Source: Paraburkholderia hiiakae
GTDB taxonomy: Bacteria; Pseudomonadota; Gammaproteobacteria; Burkholderiales; Burkholderiaceae
Length of the DNA: 64,000 bases
Assembly: GCF_904848665.1 (NCBI RefSeq)
Contig: NZ_CAJHCQ010000014.1
Span: forward strand, 124,001-188,000
Direction of reading: 5' to 3'
In this document: one piece after another, positions 24,839 through 33,035 of the stretch
Numbering within the stretch: the stretch's first letter is position 1
How the letters are laid out: every line of letters begins with the position of its first letter
Program-made: the position numbers and the translations under genes
Notes under the pieces: generated by a model
The model's database searches: none
What the model saw: the letters and a program-made list of their open reading frames with translations, nothing else
Told to the model about the DNA's origin: nothing

Positions 24839-26041
24839 ATGGAAAAGGTTGCGAGAGATCATATTCTGGTTCTGTCTATTGCTATTACCGGGGCGACACC
24901 CACTCTCGCGCTTGCGCAGAGTAGCGTGACGCTCTACGGAATCGTGGACGCCGGGGTGAGCTATGTAAACAACGTTGCGGTGAAGCCGGGCAGTGTAGGG
25001 GCCAGCAAGTTTCAGGAAACGACGGGAGTTGGATTACCCTCGCGTTGGGGCATTCGCGGTATCGAGGATCTCGGAGGGGGGAATTCCGCTGTCTTCGTGC
25101 TGGAGAACGGCTTTAGCGTGGCAAACGGCACGATGCTGCAAGGCTCGCGCTTGTTCGGACGGCAGGCCTATGTGGGGCTGCAGAACAACGCAATCGGGAC
25201 GTTCTCAATGGGGCGCCAGTACGAACCCCTCGTGGATTTCGTCGGACCGTTCGTGTCGTCGCGGCAATGGGGAACGCAGTACGGCGCGCACGTTGGCGAC
25301 GTCGATAACCTCTACACCACATTTCGGCTGAACAACACTGTCAAGTTCGAGAGCAAAAATTTCGCTGGATTCACACTCGGCGGACTCTACGCGTTTAGCA
25401 ATCAGGCAGCTGGATCAGACGGAGAAGGATTTGCGAACAACAGGGCGTGGAGTGTGGGCGGCAGCTACGCGCGCAATTCGCTTTCGTTGGGCGTCGCACA
25501 TTTTCACCTCAGCGAACCGTCGGCAGGAGCCACAGGCGGGAGCAATACTTCTGGCGCTGTTGTGGGTGACTATTCGAGCACGACATCGATATTTTATGCG
25601 CGACCGGTAAGCACACAGGACATCACGGGCGGCGGAATTGCCTACGAGATGAGTCAGTTCACGATCGGGGGTGCCTATACCTTTGTCAAGCTGCGGTATG
25701 CGGATCACACCAATTTCTCGATCTCCAATTACGAAGTGAACGGCAGGTATCGATTCACGCCCGCCTTGCAAGCCGGCGTGGCTGTCATCTACAGCGTCGG
25801 CAACGTAGGAGGTGCATCGTCCATGGCCAACGTCAGCGATGGTCCTCATCCACACTGGCTTCAGTTCAACAGCGGGTTGGTTTACTCGCTGAGCAAGCTC
25901 ACCGATCTATACGGTGCTGTGGTATATCAAAAGGCTTTGAACGGGGCACTGACGACGGCCATCAATAACATTGGCGGCTCAAGCGGCACGAATTCCCGTT
26001 ATCAGATCGCTGCGACGGCCGGCGTGAGGCACCGATTCTAG
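24839..26041 (+). CDS. Outer membrane porin (OmpC-like, Burkholderiales type)
   Basis: A 400-residue trimeric porin-type beta barrel. A signal peptide ends at ALAQSS, followed by the hallmark VTLYGIVDAGVSYVNN. Further motifs are GLPSRWGIRGIEDLGGGNSAVF and SRLFGRQAYVGLQN, typical of Burkholderia/Ralstonia general porins. The protein ends in RHRF, with the terminal Phe needed for barrel assembly. GAGAGGAG precedes the ATG at 24839. An AT-rich promoter stretch of 100 bp lies upstream. It follows the organic-acid operon and may provide outer-membrane entry for its substrate. Confidence 0.95.
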   Translation: MEKVARDHILVLSIAITGATPTLALAQSSVTLYGIVDAGVSYVNNVAVKPGSVGASKFQETTGVGLPSRWGIRGIEDLGGGNSAVFVLENGFSVANGTMLQGSRLFGRQAYVGLQNNAIGTFSMGRQYEPLVDFVGPFVSSRQWGTQYGAHVGDVDNLYTTFRLNNTVKFESKNFAGFTLGGLYAFSNQAAGSDGEGFANNRAWSVGGSYARNSLSLGVAHFHLSEPSAGATGGSNTSGAVVGDYSSTTSIFYARPVSTQDITGGGIAYEMSQFTIGGAYTFVKLRYADHTNFSISNYEVNGRYRFTPALQAGVAVIYSVGNVGGASSMANVSDGPHPHWLQFNSGLVYSLSKLTDLYGAVVYQKALNGALTTAINNIGGSSGTNSRYQIAATAGVRHRF

Positions 26042-26242
26042 CGAGCTTCGACAGGCTTCCTGCGCCGACGACTGGCGCAAGCGCCAACCCTCACCACGAA
26101 GGCACGAAGCCACCCACGGGCGGCAAATGGGGCACTATTCGCGTTGTCGATTTGTACAACACTTTCCTGCCTAAACCGAGGTTCATTGCGAAAGCGCGCC
26201 GACTTAGAATCGATCGTCGAATGATTCGAGTGGGAGCATCAG

Positions 26243-26509
26243 ATGCGTACTGTTATCGCGTACGTTTTGCTTGCAGCGGTTGCTGTCGCGTATTTCACGC
26301 CATCCTTGATTGCTCGCCGGCGCATGAAGCAGGAAGCCGCGAGAATATTTCTGTTCAATCTGCTTCTTGGCTGGACGGTGGCGGGCTGGCTGGGCGTGAT
26401 GAGTTGGGCCACAGGTTCACGAGAAGCCGATTCGCGAAGCGCGAAGAACGCGCTCCTGTGGCAGCGGTCAATCAGAGATTTGCGGCGGGGACGCGGACCT
26501 CGCTGTTGA
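26243..26509 (+). CDS. Superinfection immunity protein family membrane protein
   Basis: An 88-residue protein with two membrane helices: VIAYVLLAAVAVAYFTPSLIA, a short charged loop RRRMKQEAA, and IFLFNLLLGWTVAGWLGVMS. This layout matches the family named after the phage T4 Imm superinfection-immunity protein, in which members sit in the inner membrane. GGGAG lies a few bases upstream of the ATG at 26243. Beyond the second helix the C-terminal 30 residues are basic and not conserved, so the 3' end may have decayed. No other phage gene is adjacent. Chromosomal family members are common and their role is unproven. Confidence 0.7.
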   Translation: MRTVIAYVLLAAVAVAYFTPSLIARRRMKQEAARIFLFNLLLGWTVAGWLGVMSWATGSREADSRSAKNALLWQRSIRDLRRGRGPRC

Positions 26510-26698
26510 CCCAGTCAGCGATTCGCTGCGCCTCTTCGACAGCATTGAAGCGTCTTGCTAATACCTGAGCCTTGGCCATCGCGTCAACGCCATGCGGAAG
26601 CCGCGCGGTATTGCTGGCGAGTAAGCTCATGGCGAGCGGCGAGCCTTGTTCGTCAGACGCTTTTAGTTACGAAATGCTTTCTAAAGAGGCAGGCGATC

Positions 26699-27598
26699 AT
26701 GGATTACGTTGAATCATTGCGGGTATTTCGTACGGTGGTCGAGGCGCGCAGTTTCACGCGAGCAGCTGACACGCTGGGCGTTACGACGCCTGTTGTTTCT
26801 CGCGCGATTGCGTCCCTGGAGCAGCGGTTGGGAAACCGGCTGTTTCACCGAACCACCCGCCAAATCTCGTTGACCGAGACCGCTGAGCGATTCTATGAAC
26901 GTTGCGTCAGGATTCTCGATGATATCGACGCGCTCGAGGCGGAGACGTTCAACGAGGCCAGAGAGGCCACGGGAGTGCTACGCCTCGTTGCACATACCAC
27001 AGCTACCGTGAACCTTCTGGTGCCGCTTCTCGCGAGCTTCAAGTTGCAAAACCCCAAGGTCAGCCTCGAAGTCACGCTTATCGAGCGCCCCGTTGATCTG
27101 GTTGCCGATGGCTACGACCTCGGGATCGTTGTGCCTTATATGCTCACGAGTGACACGACGGTAACCAAACTGCTGGAACGCATCCCGCAGGTGATTGTTG
27201 CCTCGCCAGAGTATTTAAAGAAACATCGCCACCCGGGTGAACCTGCTGATCTCGCCGAGCATGACTTTGTGGCAGTGTCTCCGTCGATCAAGAAGCCGGC
27301 GCTCGCATTCAAGGTAGGGCAGGAAGACGTTTCGATCCCGTTGAAGTTCGATGTCGCTTCCAATAACCCCATGTTCAATCGGGAGATGGTCCTGCGGGGC
27401 TTCGGCTTGGGCGTATTGCCGGAAGCGTTGATACGTGACGACCTGGCTTGCGGGCGCCTTGTGAGGTTGCTCGAAGGCTTTGATCTAGCCGATAGCGCAA
27501 TTGAAATCCGGCTGGCGTATTTGACTAGAACCCTCATGCCCGCAAAAGTGCGGGCGTTTATCGATCACGCGACTGCATTCGCGCAATCTCATCTCTAG
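26699..27598 (+). CDS. LysR family transcriptional regulator (paralogue of the LysR at 17460)
   Basis: A LysR-type regulator of about 299 residues. The helix-turn-helix is ESLRVFRTVVEARSFTRAAD, then VVSRAIASLEQRLGNRLFHRT. The effector domain begins TGVLRLVAHTTATVNLLVPL and contains ERPVDLVADGYDLGIVVPYM. It aligns end to end with the LysR at 17460-18368, pointing to a duplication. I chose the ATG at 26699 because the protein then begins MDYVESLRV like its paralogue's MEYIESLRV; the frame is open further upstream but not family-like. Its neighbours are the immunity protein and a small secreted protein. The target is unknown. Confidence 0.92.
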   Translation: MDYVESLRVFRTVVEARSFTRAADTLGVTTPVVSRAIASLEQRLGNRLFHRTTRQISLTETAERFYERCVRILDDIDALEAETFNEAREATGVLRLVAHTTATVNLLVPLLASFKLQNPKVSLEVTLIERPVDLVADGYDLGIVVPYMLTSDTTVTKLLERIPQVIVASPEYLKKHRHPGEPADLAEHDFVAVSPSIKKPALAFKVGQEDVSIPLKFDVASNNPMFNREMVLRGFGLGVLPEALIRDDLACGRLVRLLEGFDLADSAIEIRLAYLTRTLMPAKVRAFIDHATAFAQSHL

Positions 27599-27775
27599 AG
27601 CCGATGGGATCGACGTCTTTTGTCACACTTTCGGGCTGGTCACTGTAACTCATTCGGCAAGAATCTGTTCGCTTCCAGTCATTTGTCGTTTGCCCAGCCT
27701 GACGTAGGCTACCTCGGAGCCGCAAGCACACGAAACGGTGCGGCGATTGTTCAGTTCAGATCCGAAGGGGTAGCG

Positions 27776-28081
27776 ATGAAGCGGGTAGCAAGACTGGTCA
27801 TTCTGGCGGGCGTTCTCACCGCGCCCAACCTCGCGAGCGCGCAATCGCCTTCGGCAGTGGACGGCCAACAGGTGCAGGCGCAATACGCGCAATCGCTCCA
27901 GGCCAGCAACAAGTCCATGAGCCCGGACGAGGTGCGTTCCGGACTCGATGGTCGCGTTCGTGAGAAAGCGGCGATTTCAACCAGCGATAGCGGGGCGGGT
28001 ATCAACGGCTACAAGGGTGAGCGCTACCCGGCTGAAGTGAGATACAGCTCATATTCGCCTCCGATCTACGTCGCGCGTTAA
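27776..28081 (+). CDS. Small secreted/periplasmic protein of unknown function
   Basis: A 101-residue protein starting MKRVARLVILAGVLTAPNLASAQ, a Sec signal peptide with cleavage expected after ASA. The mature part is Gln/Ser-rich, polar and probably largely unstructured, ending in PPIYVAR. I recognise no family. The ATG at 27776 follows GAAGGGG; the longer frame upstream has no signal sequence. It is convergent with the tautomerase gene, and a hairpin lies between them. Confidence 0.65.
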   Translation: MKRVARLVILAGVLTAPNLASAQSPSAVDGQQVQAQYAQSLQASNKSMSPDEVRSGLDGRVREKAAISTSDSGAGINGYKGERYPAEVRYSSYSPPIYVAR

Positions 28082-28098
28082 CCTGCGGGATGATACTC

Positions 28099-28121
28099 CG
28101 GCGCTGTACAAGCCAGCGCCG
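28099..28121. terminator. Hairpin between convergent genes
   Basis: CGGCGCTG, 7-nt loop, CAGCGCCG. This perfect 8-bp GC stem is located between the convergent genes ending at 28081 and 28138. The position suits a bidirectional terminator, although there is no long T-run. Confidence 0.55.
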
Positions 28122-28137
28122 AGCGATGCATCGCGCA

Positions 28138-28641
28138 CTACGATTTCGCTTCGTACGGGACATCAATGCGCGGCCGCGACGCCACAGCCTTTTCCATAGC
28201 GGCGATGCGTGCGTTCTCGAGTTTCAGCGTTTGCGCGGTGAAGACTGTGGTCCATGTTTTCCCGTCGATGCTCCACGACCCGCTTGGAATCTCTTCGATA
28301 ATGCAGAAGACGCGCGGTCCGCTGCCGTCGCCTTTTGTTCCGTCGGCTTCAAGGACCAACTCGGTCAACTCGCGGGCGAGATTGTCGATGCGGGCCTGGT
28401 CCATGAACCCCGTCATGACCCGCACGTTGAGCCGGTAGATGTTTTGACCGGGTACGTGGCCGCCCACGGTGACATGATCGCGTGGGCGTTCGTCGAAGTA
28501 GACCCATGCAACGGAGCCCGAGGTTTCGTTGACTTCGATTCCCTCCCAACGCAGCGCAGTGGACCACATCTTGTCCGCAAGACGGCTGCGGGCGTCTGGG
28601 CTCAACGAACCCACTGCATAACTGAAATCGATAAGCGGCAT
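28138..28641 (-). CDS. Tautomerase superfamily protein (cis-CaaD/MSAD-like)
   Basis: A 167-residue protein beginning MPLIDFSYAVGSLS, so after Met removal Pro is residue 1, the catalytic base of the tautomerase superfamily. The beta-alpha-beta pattern appears twice, with GGHVPGQNIYRLNVRVMTGFM and RVFCIIEEIPSGSWSIDGK, suggesting a fused two-unit member like cis-3-chloroacrylic acid dehalogenase. The start at 28641 follows AAGGAG. It is divergent from the cupin gene, sharing a 362-bp gap. The likely reaction is keto-enol tautomerisation or hydration in ring-fission product metabolism; the substrate is not readable. Confidence 0.82.
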   Translation of the reverse strand: MPLIDFSYAVGSLSPDARSRLADKMWSTALRWEGIEVNETSGSVAWVYFDERPRDHVTVGGHVPGQNIYRLNVRVMTGFMDQARIDNLARELTELVLEADGTKGDGSGPRVFCIIEEIPSGSWSIDGKTWTTVFTAQTLKLENARIAAMEKAVASRPRIDVPYEAKS

Positions 28642-29003
28642 GATTGCTCCTTGCGTTTAGGGGAGTAGTAATCCTGGTGCGTTTGACGATGGAGAACGCG
28701 CGCTGACGACTGCATTGCTGTTGCAGCGCAGCGACCGGTCGTTCGTTCGGCTATCCGTGATTTGGCGTTGCCGACGCAAGTGAAATTAGCAGTTGGGACG
28801 AGTGCGCGATTGCCTCTCCGTGCAGGGGGAGTTGCCGGAAAGTGCAGTCGAGGTGTTCCGCGCGGCAGCATGCTTGCGCTACAAGGCAAGTGCGCTTGCG
28901 CTGCGGAGCAACTCCGGCGTGGGCGAGTGATCTATCGTTGTCTCATCGGCGCGTGATTGTTATCCCCTGGTTGGGGGCCGACTTAACTACCAAGGAGACG
29001 ACG
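28642..29003. promoter_or_regulatory. Divergent promoter gap, tautomerase/cupin, with paired 9-bp direct repeats
   Basis: No gene is seen. The sequence GCTTGCGCT occurs twice, at 28872-28880 and 28894-28902, exactly 22 bp (two helical turns) apart. This is a spacing often used by regulators that bind one face of DNA. CAAGGAG at 28991-28997 is the cupin ribosome-binding site. Confidence 0.4.
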
Positions 29004-29441
29004 ATGGAAATCAAGGCGAAGATCCAGGAAGAGGCTGTACAGATCGACGAAATCCCCTGGAAGCCTTTTCCCGATGCACTGTCGCAAGGCGGTATTCGCT
29101 GGAAGATGTTGCACGCGTCACCCGAAATGGGTGCGTGGACCGCCATGTTCGACTGTCCCGCAGGATCGTCCTTCAACGCGCATTTTCACGTGGGCCCCGG
29201 CGAGTATCTGCTAACGAAGGGGCGGATGGATGTGCGCGGCGGGAAGGAGCATGGCGGCGACACTGTTGTCGCTCCGGCGTATGGCTATGAATCGGCCAAC
29301 GCGCGGCACGATAAAACGTACTTCCCGGTGGACAGCGCGTTCTACATGACCTTTCTCGGTCCGCTGTCGTTTATCCGCGAGGACGGGACGCCGATCATCG
29401 TCGTGACGTGGGACGAGGCGCAGCGGGCGTACGCCGGTTGA
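29004..29441 (+). CDS. Cupin protein, 2,4'-dihydroxyacetophenone dioxygenase/ChrR-like
   Basis: A single-domain cupin of about 145 residues. The first cupin motif is FNAHFHVGPGEYLLTKGRMDVRGG, with two His and one Glu as metal ligands, and there is a second motif region near DSAFYMTFLGPLSF. The fold and length resemble 2,4'-dihydroxyacetophenone dioxygenase and related acetylacetone-cleaving Fe(II) enzymes, which split C-C bonds with O2. The ATG at 29004 follows AAGGAG. It is the first of three closely spaced small genes (cupin, SnoaL-like, VOC), which look like one catabolic operon. Confidence 0.8.
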   Translation: MEIKAKIQEEAVQIDEIPWKPFPDALSQGGIRWKMLHASPEMGAWTAMFDCPAGSSFNAHFHVGPGEYLLTKGRMDVRGGKEHGGDTVVAPAYGYESANARHDKTYFPVDSAFYMTFLGPLSFIREDGTPIIVVTWDEAQRAYAG

Positions 29442-29506
29442 TCGTATTCGGGGCGCGCGCCCACTGGGTGCGCGTGCGACCCAATCCATTTGAGGAGCAG
29501 TTCGCT

Positions 29507-29863
29507 ATGACTGAAACACCCGTAGAAGTCGAGGCGTCAACACAGCGAGTGTTCGAACACCATCTCGGTGCCTTTGCAGTAGGGATCGACGAGATCCTGA
29601 GCGATTACGACGAAAACGCTGTATTGATGACGCCCGGGAAGGTCTATCGCGGGCTTGATGAAATCAGGCAATTCTTTAAGGCGTTCGTCGATAGCGCCGA
29701 ACCGGCGTTCTGGTCGGCATTCAAGATCACGAGCCAATGCGTTGCTCGCGAAGTCGCTTACTTCGCATGGGAAGCGAAGCCCTCGGTCACGCTTGCGACC
29801 GATACGCTCTTCGTGAAGAGCGGGAAGATTTCCATCCAGACCTTCACCTCGCTCGGCGCATAG
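29507..29863 (+). CDS. SnoaL/NTF2-like fold protein
   Basis: A protein of about 118 residues with the NTF2-like pattern: an N-terminal helix (QRVFEHHLGAFAVGIDEILSDY), DENAVLMTPGKVYRGLDEIRQFFKAF, then antiparallel strands ending in LATDTLFVKSGKISIQTF. Such proteins include ketosteroid-isomerase-like and polyketide-cyclase-like enzymes and many of unknown role. The ATG at 29507 follows GAGGAG. It sits 65 bp after the cupin gene and 3 bp before the VOC gene, so co-transcription is likely. Confidence 0.8.
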   Translation: MTETPVEVEASTQRVFEHHLGAFAVGIDEILSDYDENAVLMTPGKVYRGLDEIRQFFKAFVDSAEPAFWSAFKITSQCVAREVAYFAWEAKPSVTLATDTLFVKSGKISIQTFTSLGA

Positions 29864-29866
29864 TGG

Positions 29867-30301
29867 GTGCCGCTGCGCCATGCAATTCTGAAAAGGTTGA
29901 ATAAATTAGCCAAGCTGATTCATACCATGATCCGGGTTCGGGAACTCGAGCGGTCGCTCGAGTTCTACCGGCTCGCCTTCGGGCTGATAGAAGGCCACCG
30001 GCTCGACTTCCCTGATTTCGCATTGGTCTACCTGCGCAATGCAGAGAACGATTTTGAAGTCGAACTCACGTGGAATAAGGGCCGCGAATTGGCTTACACT
30101 CACGGTGATGGGTATGGGCACGTGGCAGTGGCGGTTTCCGGACTTGAGGTAGAGCGGGCCCGTTTTGCAGAACTCGGATTCGGTCCAACGCCAGTGAAGG
30201 AGTTCAAGGACGGGGACACACTGCTTGCACGATACTTCTTCGTGCAGGACCCGGACGGATACAAGATCGAGGTGCTAGAGAAATCGGGGCACTACGTTTG
30301 A
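29867..30301 (+). CDS. VOC superfamily protein (glyoxalase I-like)
   Basis: A protein of about 135-145 residues. LIHTMIRVRELERSLEFYRLAFG is the glyoxalase I N-terminus, with the first metal-ligand His. HGDGYGHVAVAV supplies further ligands, and FVQDPDGYKIEVLEKS the C-terminal Glu. It resembles lactoylglutathione lyase, which isomerises the methylglyoxal-glutathione hemithioacetal. The start is uncertain: GTG 29867, 3 bp after the previous stop, or TTG 29897. ATG 29927 would remove the first His ligand. It may detoxify an aldehyde released by the cupin enzyme; that is inference. Confidence 0.85.
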   Translation: MPLRHAILKRLNKLAKLIHTMIRVRELERSLEFYRLAFGLIEGHRLDFPDFALVYLRNAENDFEVELTWNKGRELAYTHGDGYGHVAVAVSGLEVERARFAELGFGPTPVKEFKDGDTLLARYFFVQDPDGYKIEVLEKSGHYV

Positions 30302-30584
30302 TCATCGTGGCTTGATAGCCTGGAGTAAATCGATCGGGTCAGCTCGTCGCACGGCGCCCATTTCGACTTCGTTCGCGCGGCGCTCGAACAGTCGCAACGC
30401 CCAATCGTGTGATTAATAAAAATAGGGGACAGGCGTACGTGCACGGTGTTGCGCCGCATCACCGTCGCGTGATCGGGCGGCGCAATGCTGGCACAACACC
30501 CACGCGTGACCGTTGACTTGACGGTGATAGTTTGATGCCTTCGACGGGATGGATCGTTGGACTTGGCCCAGATACTCTGTCGGC

Positions 30585-31019
30585 ATGAACACACTCCCAC
30601 TCTACGTCGACGACTGCTTCGCTATTCGGCAAGCAGCCCGGCATATTTCGAAGCTGTACGAGCGTCACCTTTCCGAAGTGGACATGACACCGACCCAGTT
30701 CAGTATTCTGAGCACGTTGGCTCGTGCCCCGGGGCTCACCATGCTGGAGATGGCGGAGGCGATGGTGATGGATAGAACCACACTCATTCGAACGCTCAAG
30801 CCTCTGGAGCGAAACGGGCTCGTTGGCGAATCCTCGGAGCTCGGGAACAAGCGCCGGTTGAGATTGAATATCACAGCAGCCGGCCGAGCGAAGCTGGATG
30901 AGGCCATCGGTCATTGGCGCACCGCGCAGGCAAGTTTCGAAACCAGTTTTGGCGAACGTGAGGCCGCACGGCTGAGGCTGGAACTCTTCCGGCTGACGAG
31001 CGATAACAGCCAGCGGTAG
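30585..31019 (+). CDS. MarR family transcriptional regulator
   Basis: A winged-helix regulator of 144 residues: VDMTPTQFSILSTLARAPG, then MAEAMVMDRTTLIRTLKPLERNGLV, then KRRLRLNITAAGRAKLDEA. The domain order and length are typical. The ATG at 30585 gives MNTLPLYVDDCF. It lies between the cupin-SnoaL-VOC operon and the efflux operon. The inverted repeat ATCAG-N5-CTGAT at 31261-31275 in the efflux promoter is a plausible target, as MarR proteins commonly control drug pumps. Confidence 0.9.
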   Translation: MNTLPLYVDDCFAIRQAARHISKLYERHLSEVDMTPTQFSILSTLARAPGLTMLEMAEAMVMDRTTLIRTLKPLERNGLVGESSELGNKRRLRLNITAAGRAKLDEAIGHWRTAQASFETSFGEREAARLRLELFRLTSDNSQR

Positions 31020-31451
31020 TCGATCCGAGCGTCGAAACACCTGTCGACTGGATTGTTGTCGATCGGGTGAGAAATTGATACGCCTGGCGCGGTTGAAGAT
31101 CGCGCAGGGGACGCGTACCATCCGCAGCACGTAACACCGCACCTCCAACTCGGCCGTACGTGCCGATACCCACCAGTCCTCATGCCGCTTTCGGGTAAGC
31201 AAAGAGCTTTCCGGAAAGCCGGTGCTCCAGCAAGTCGAATCCCCGTTACTCAAATAGTAAATCAGGATAACTGATAAATCGAGTGTTGCATCAAATCGAG
31301 TGGCTGCCAACTTACTGGATCTACAGCTCGCAACAATCTTGTGCCCCGTTGATTGTTGATGCTACCCAGGTCAATCACTAATCTGTGCACATACACCGAT
31401 CGCCATGCGAATGCATGCAAGCGATATGTCTACCGGAAAAAGGAAGCCACG
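31020..31451. promoter_or_regulatory. Efflux operon promoter region
   Basis: No gene is evident. It becomes AT-richer after 31250 and holds the perfect inverted repeat ATCAG GATAA CTGAT at 31261-31275, inside TAAATCAGGATAACTGATAA. An AGGAAG ribosome-binding site precedes the first efflux gene. Confidence 0.4.
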
Positions 31452-32969
31452 ATGAAAGCGCATCGCCCGTTGAGAACCATCAGTGCCTGGATGTCTCCGC
31501 TAGCAGCCGCAGCCGCAGCCGCAGCAGCGCTGTGCCTCGCAGGTTGTGTCAACTACGCTGGTATCAAGAGCAATCACCAGATTGAAGAACCGGCGAAATA
31601 TGAAACTCAACAGAGTTTGCCCGCTGAAGGCGGGAAATGGCCTTCGCTGGATTGGTCGGAGCAGTTCGGCGATCCGCAACTACCGAAATTGATTGACGAA
31701 GCGCTGAAGGGTAATCCGAGCATCGATGAAGCGCGAGCACGCATCGACAAGGCGACGGCTTATGCAGGCAGCGCGAAATCGGCACTCTATCCGAACGTAA
31801 GCGGCTCCTATTCCTTTTCGCGCAATCTCTACTCGGAGAATACGGTCTATCCGGCGCCGATCGGCGGAAACTGGGCCAGCGAGAACACAGTGCTGGCGGG
31901 TGCATCATGGGATCTGGACTTCTGGGGAAAGAATCACCAGCGGTTGAAGGAGGCTATTTCCGACCAGAACGTCGCCGAGGCCGAAATGGAAGCCGTGCGC
32001 GTTTCGCTCGCCACGTCGGTTGCCAGCACTTATAACGAGCTCGCGCGTCTGTACGAATTGCGCGACATTGCGGCGAATGAACTAAAGAACCGCGAAGAGA
32101 TCGAGCACATTACCAACGGGCGCGTCAATGCTGGCCTCGACACGAACGTAGAACGGCAAACGGCCAATGGCGATACAGCGACCATTCGCTCGACGCTCAC
32201 CAACCTGGACGGGCAGATCACGACGGTGCGCTGCCAGCTTGGTGCACTACTGGGTGCGGGACCCGATCGCGGACTCGCCATCGCAGTGCCCACGCTCGGG
32301 AACGGAGCTGCAGTTTCCTTACCGGATAACTTGCCGGCAGACCTTATTTCCCGCCGCCCCGACCTCGTCGCGGCTTACTGGCAAGTCGATGCCGCAGCGC
32401 ATGGCGTCAAGGAAGCGAAGGCGGAATTCTTTCCCGACATCAATCTGTCTGCTTCGCTGGGGCTGGACGCTTTCGGCTGGGGGCGCTTTCTGAATTCTTC
32501 CAGCCGGCAGATCCAGGCCGGTTCGGCCGTTCACCTGCCGATTTTCGATGCCGGAGCGCTGCGTTCGCAATTGAAAGGCCGTTATGCCGACTTCGACTAT
32601 GGCGTCGCGAACTACAACAAGACACTGATCAACGCGCTGTCTGAGGTTGCCACCCGGGTGACGCTGATCCACTCGACCGACAAGCAGCTCGTGGACGCGC
32701 AGGCAGCGCTGGACGCACAGGCGAAAGCGTACCAGCTTGCGGTCGTGCGCTACCGGTCCGGTTTGAATGAGCAGCTTCAGGTGCTTAATGCCGACGACAA
32801 CCGACTCTCCGCCGAACAGGTCGTTGCGAATCTGAAGATGGATCGACGCAACATGCAGGTCGCGTTGATCAAGGCGCTCGGTGGCGGCTTTGATGCTGAA
32901 AAAACTGAGCTCGCAACGCAATCGGGTACACCGGATACGTCGCTGTCGGTCCTGCATCCAAACAAGTGA
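31452..32969 (+). CDS. Efflux outer membrane lipoprotein, NodT/OprM family
   Basis: A TolC-like outer membrane factor of about 505 residues. The N-terminal signal with a run of Ala ends in lipobox LCLAGC, giving a lipidated Cys. The body holds two OEP repeats, with ARIDKATAYAGSAKSALYPNVSGSYSF and WDLDFWGKNHQRLKEAISDQ in the first, and RPDLVAAYWQVDAA and PIFDAGALRSQLKGRY in the second. The ATG at 31452 follows AGGAAG; the longer frame upstream has no signal sequence. With the adaptor and pump downstream it forms a tripartite exporter spanning both membranes. Confidence 0.93.
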   Translation: MKAHRPLRTISAWMSPLAAAAAAAAALCLAGCVNYAGIKSNHQIEEPAKYETQQSLPAEGGKWPSLDWSEQFGDPQLPKLIDEALKGNPSIDEARARIDKATAYAGSAKSALYPNVSGSYSFSRNLYSENTVYPAPIGGNWASENTVLAGASWDLDFWGKNHQRLKEAISDQNVAEAEMEAVRVSLATSVASTYNELARLYELRDIAANELKNREEIEHITNGRVNAGLDTNVERQTANGDTATIRSTLTNLDGQITTVRCQLGALLGAGPDRGLAIAVPTLGNGAAVSLPDNLPADLISRRPDLVAAYWQVDAAAHGVKEAKAEFFPDINLSASLGLDAFGWGRFLNSSSRQIQAGSAVHLPIFDAGALRSQLKGRYADFDYGVANYNKTLINALSEVATRVTLIHSTDKQLVDAQAALDAQAKAYQLAVVRYRSGLNEQLQVLNADDNRLSAEQVVANLKMDRRNMQVALIKALGGGFDAEKTELATQSGTPDTSLSVLHPNK

Positions 32970-33035
32970 ATTTCCCATCTTTAAACCGTTACGCGTCAAT
33001 TGATGACGTTGGCCAAGCATTTTCGGAGTGAATCC

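Noticed and set aside
27538..27556. Hairpin GCCCGCA...TGCGGGC resembling the one at 24697
   Set aside because: It lies inside the LysR coding sequence (AKVRAF region); the resemblance is probably chance, so I do not call a repeat family.
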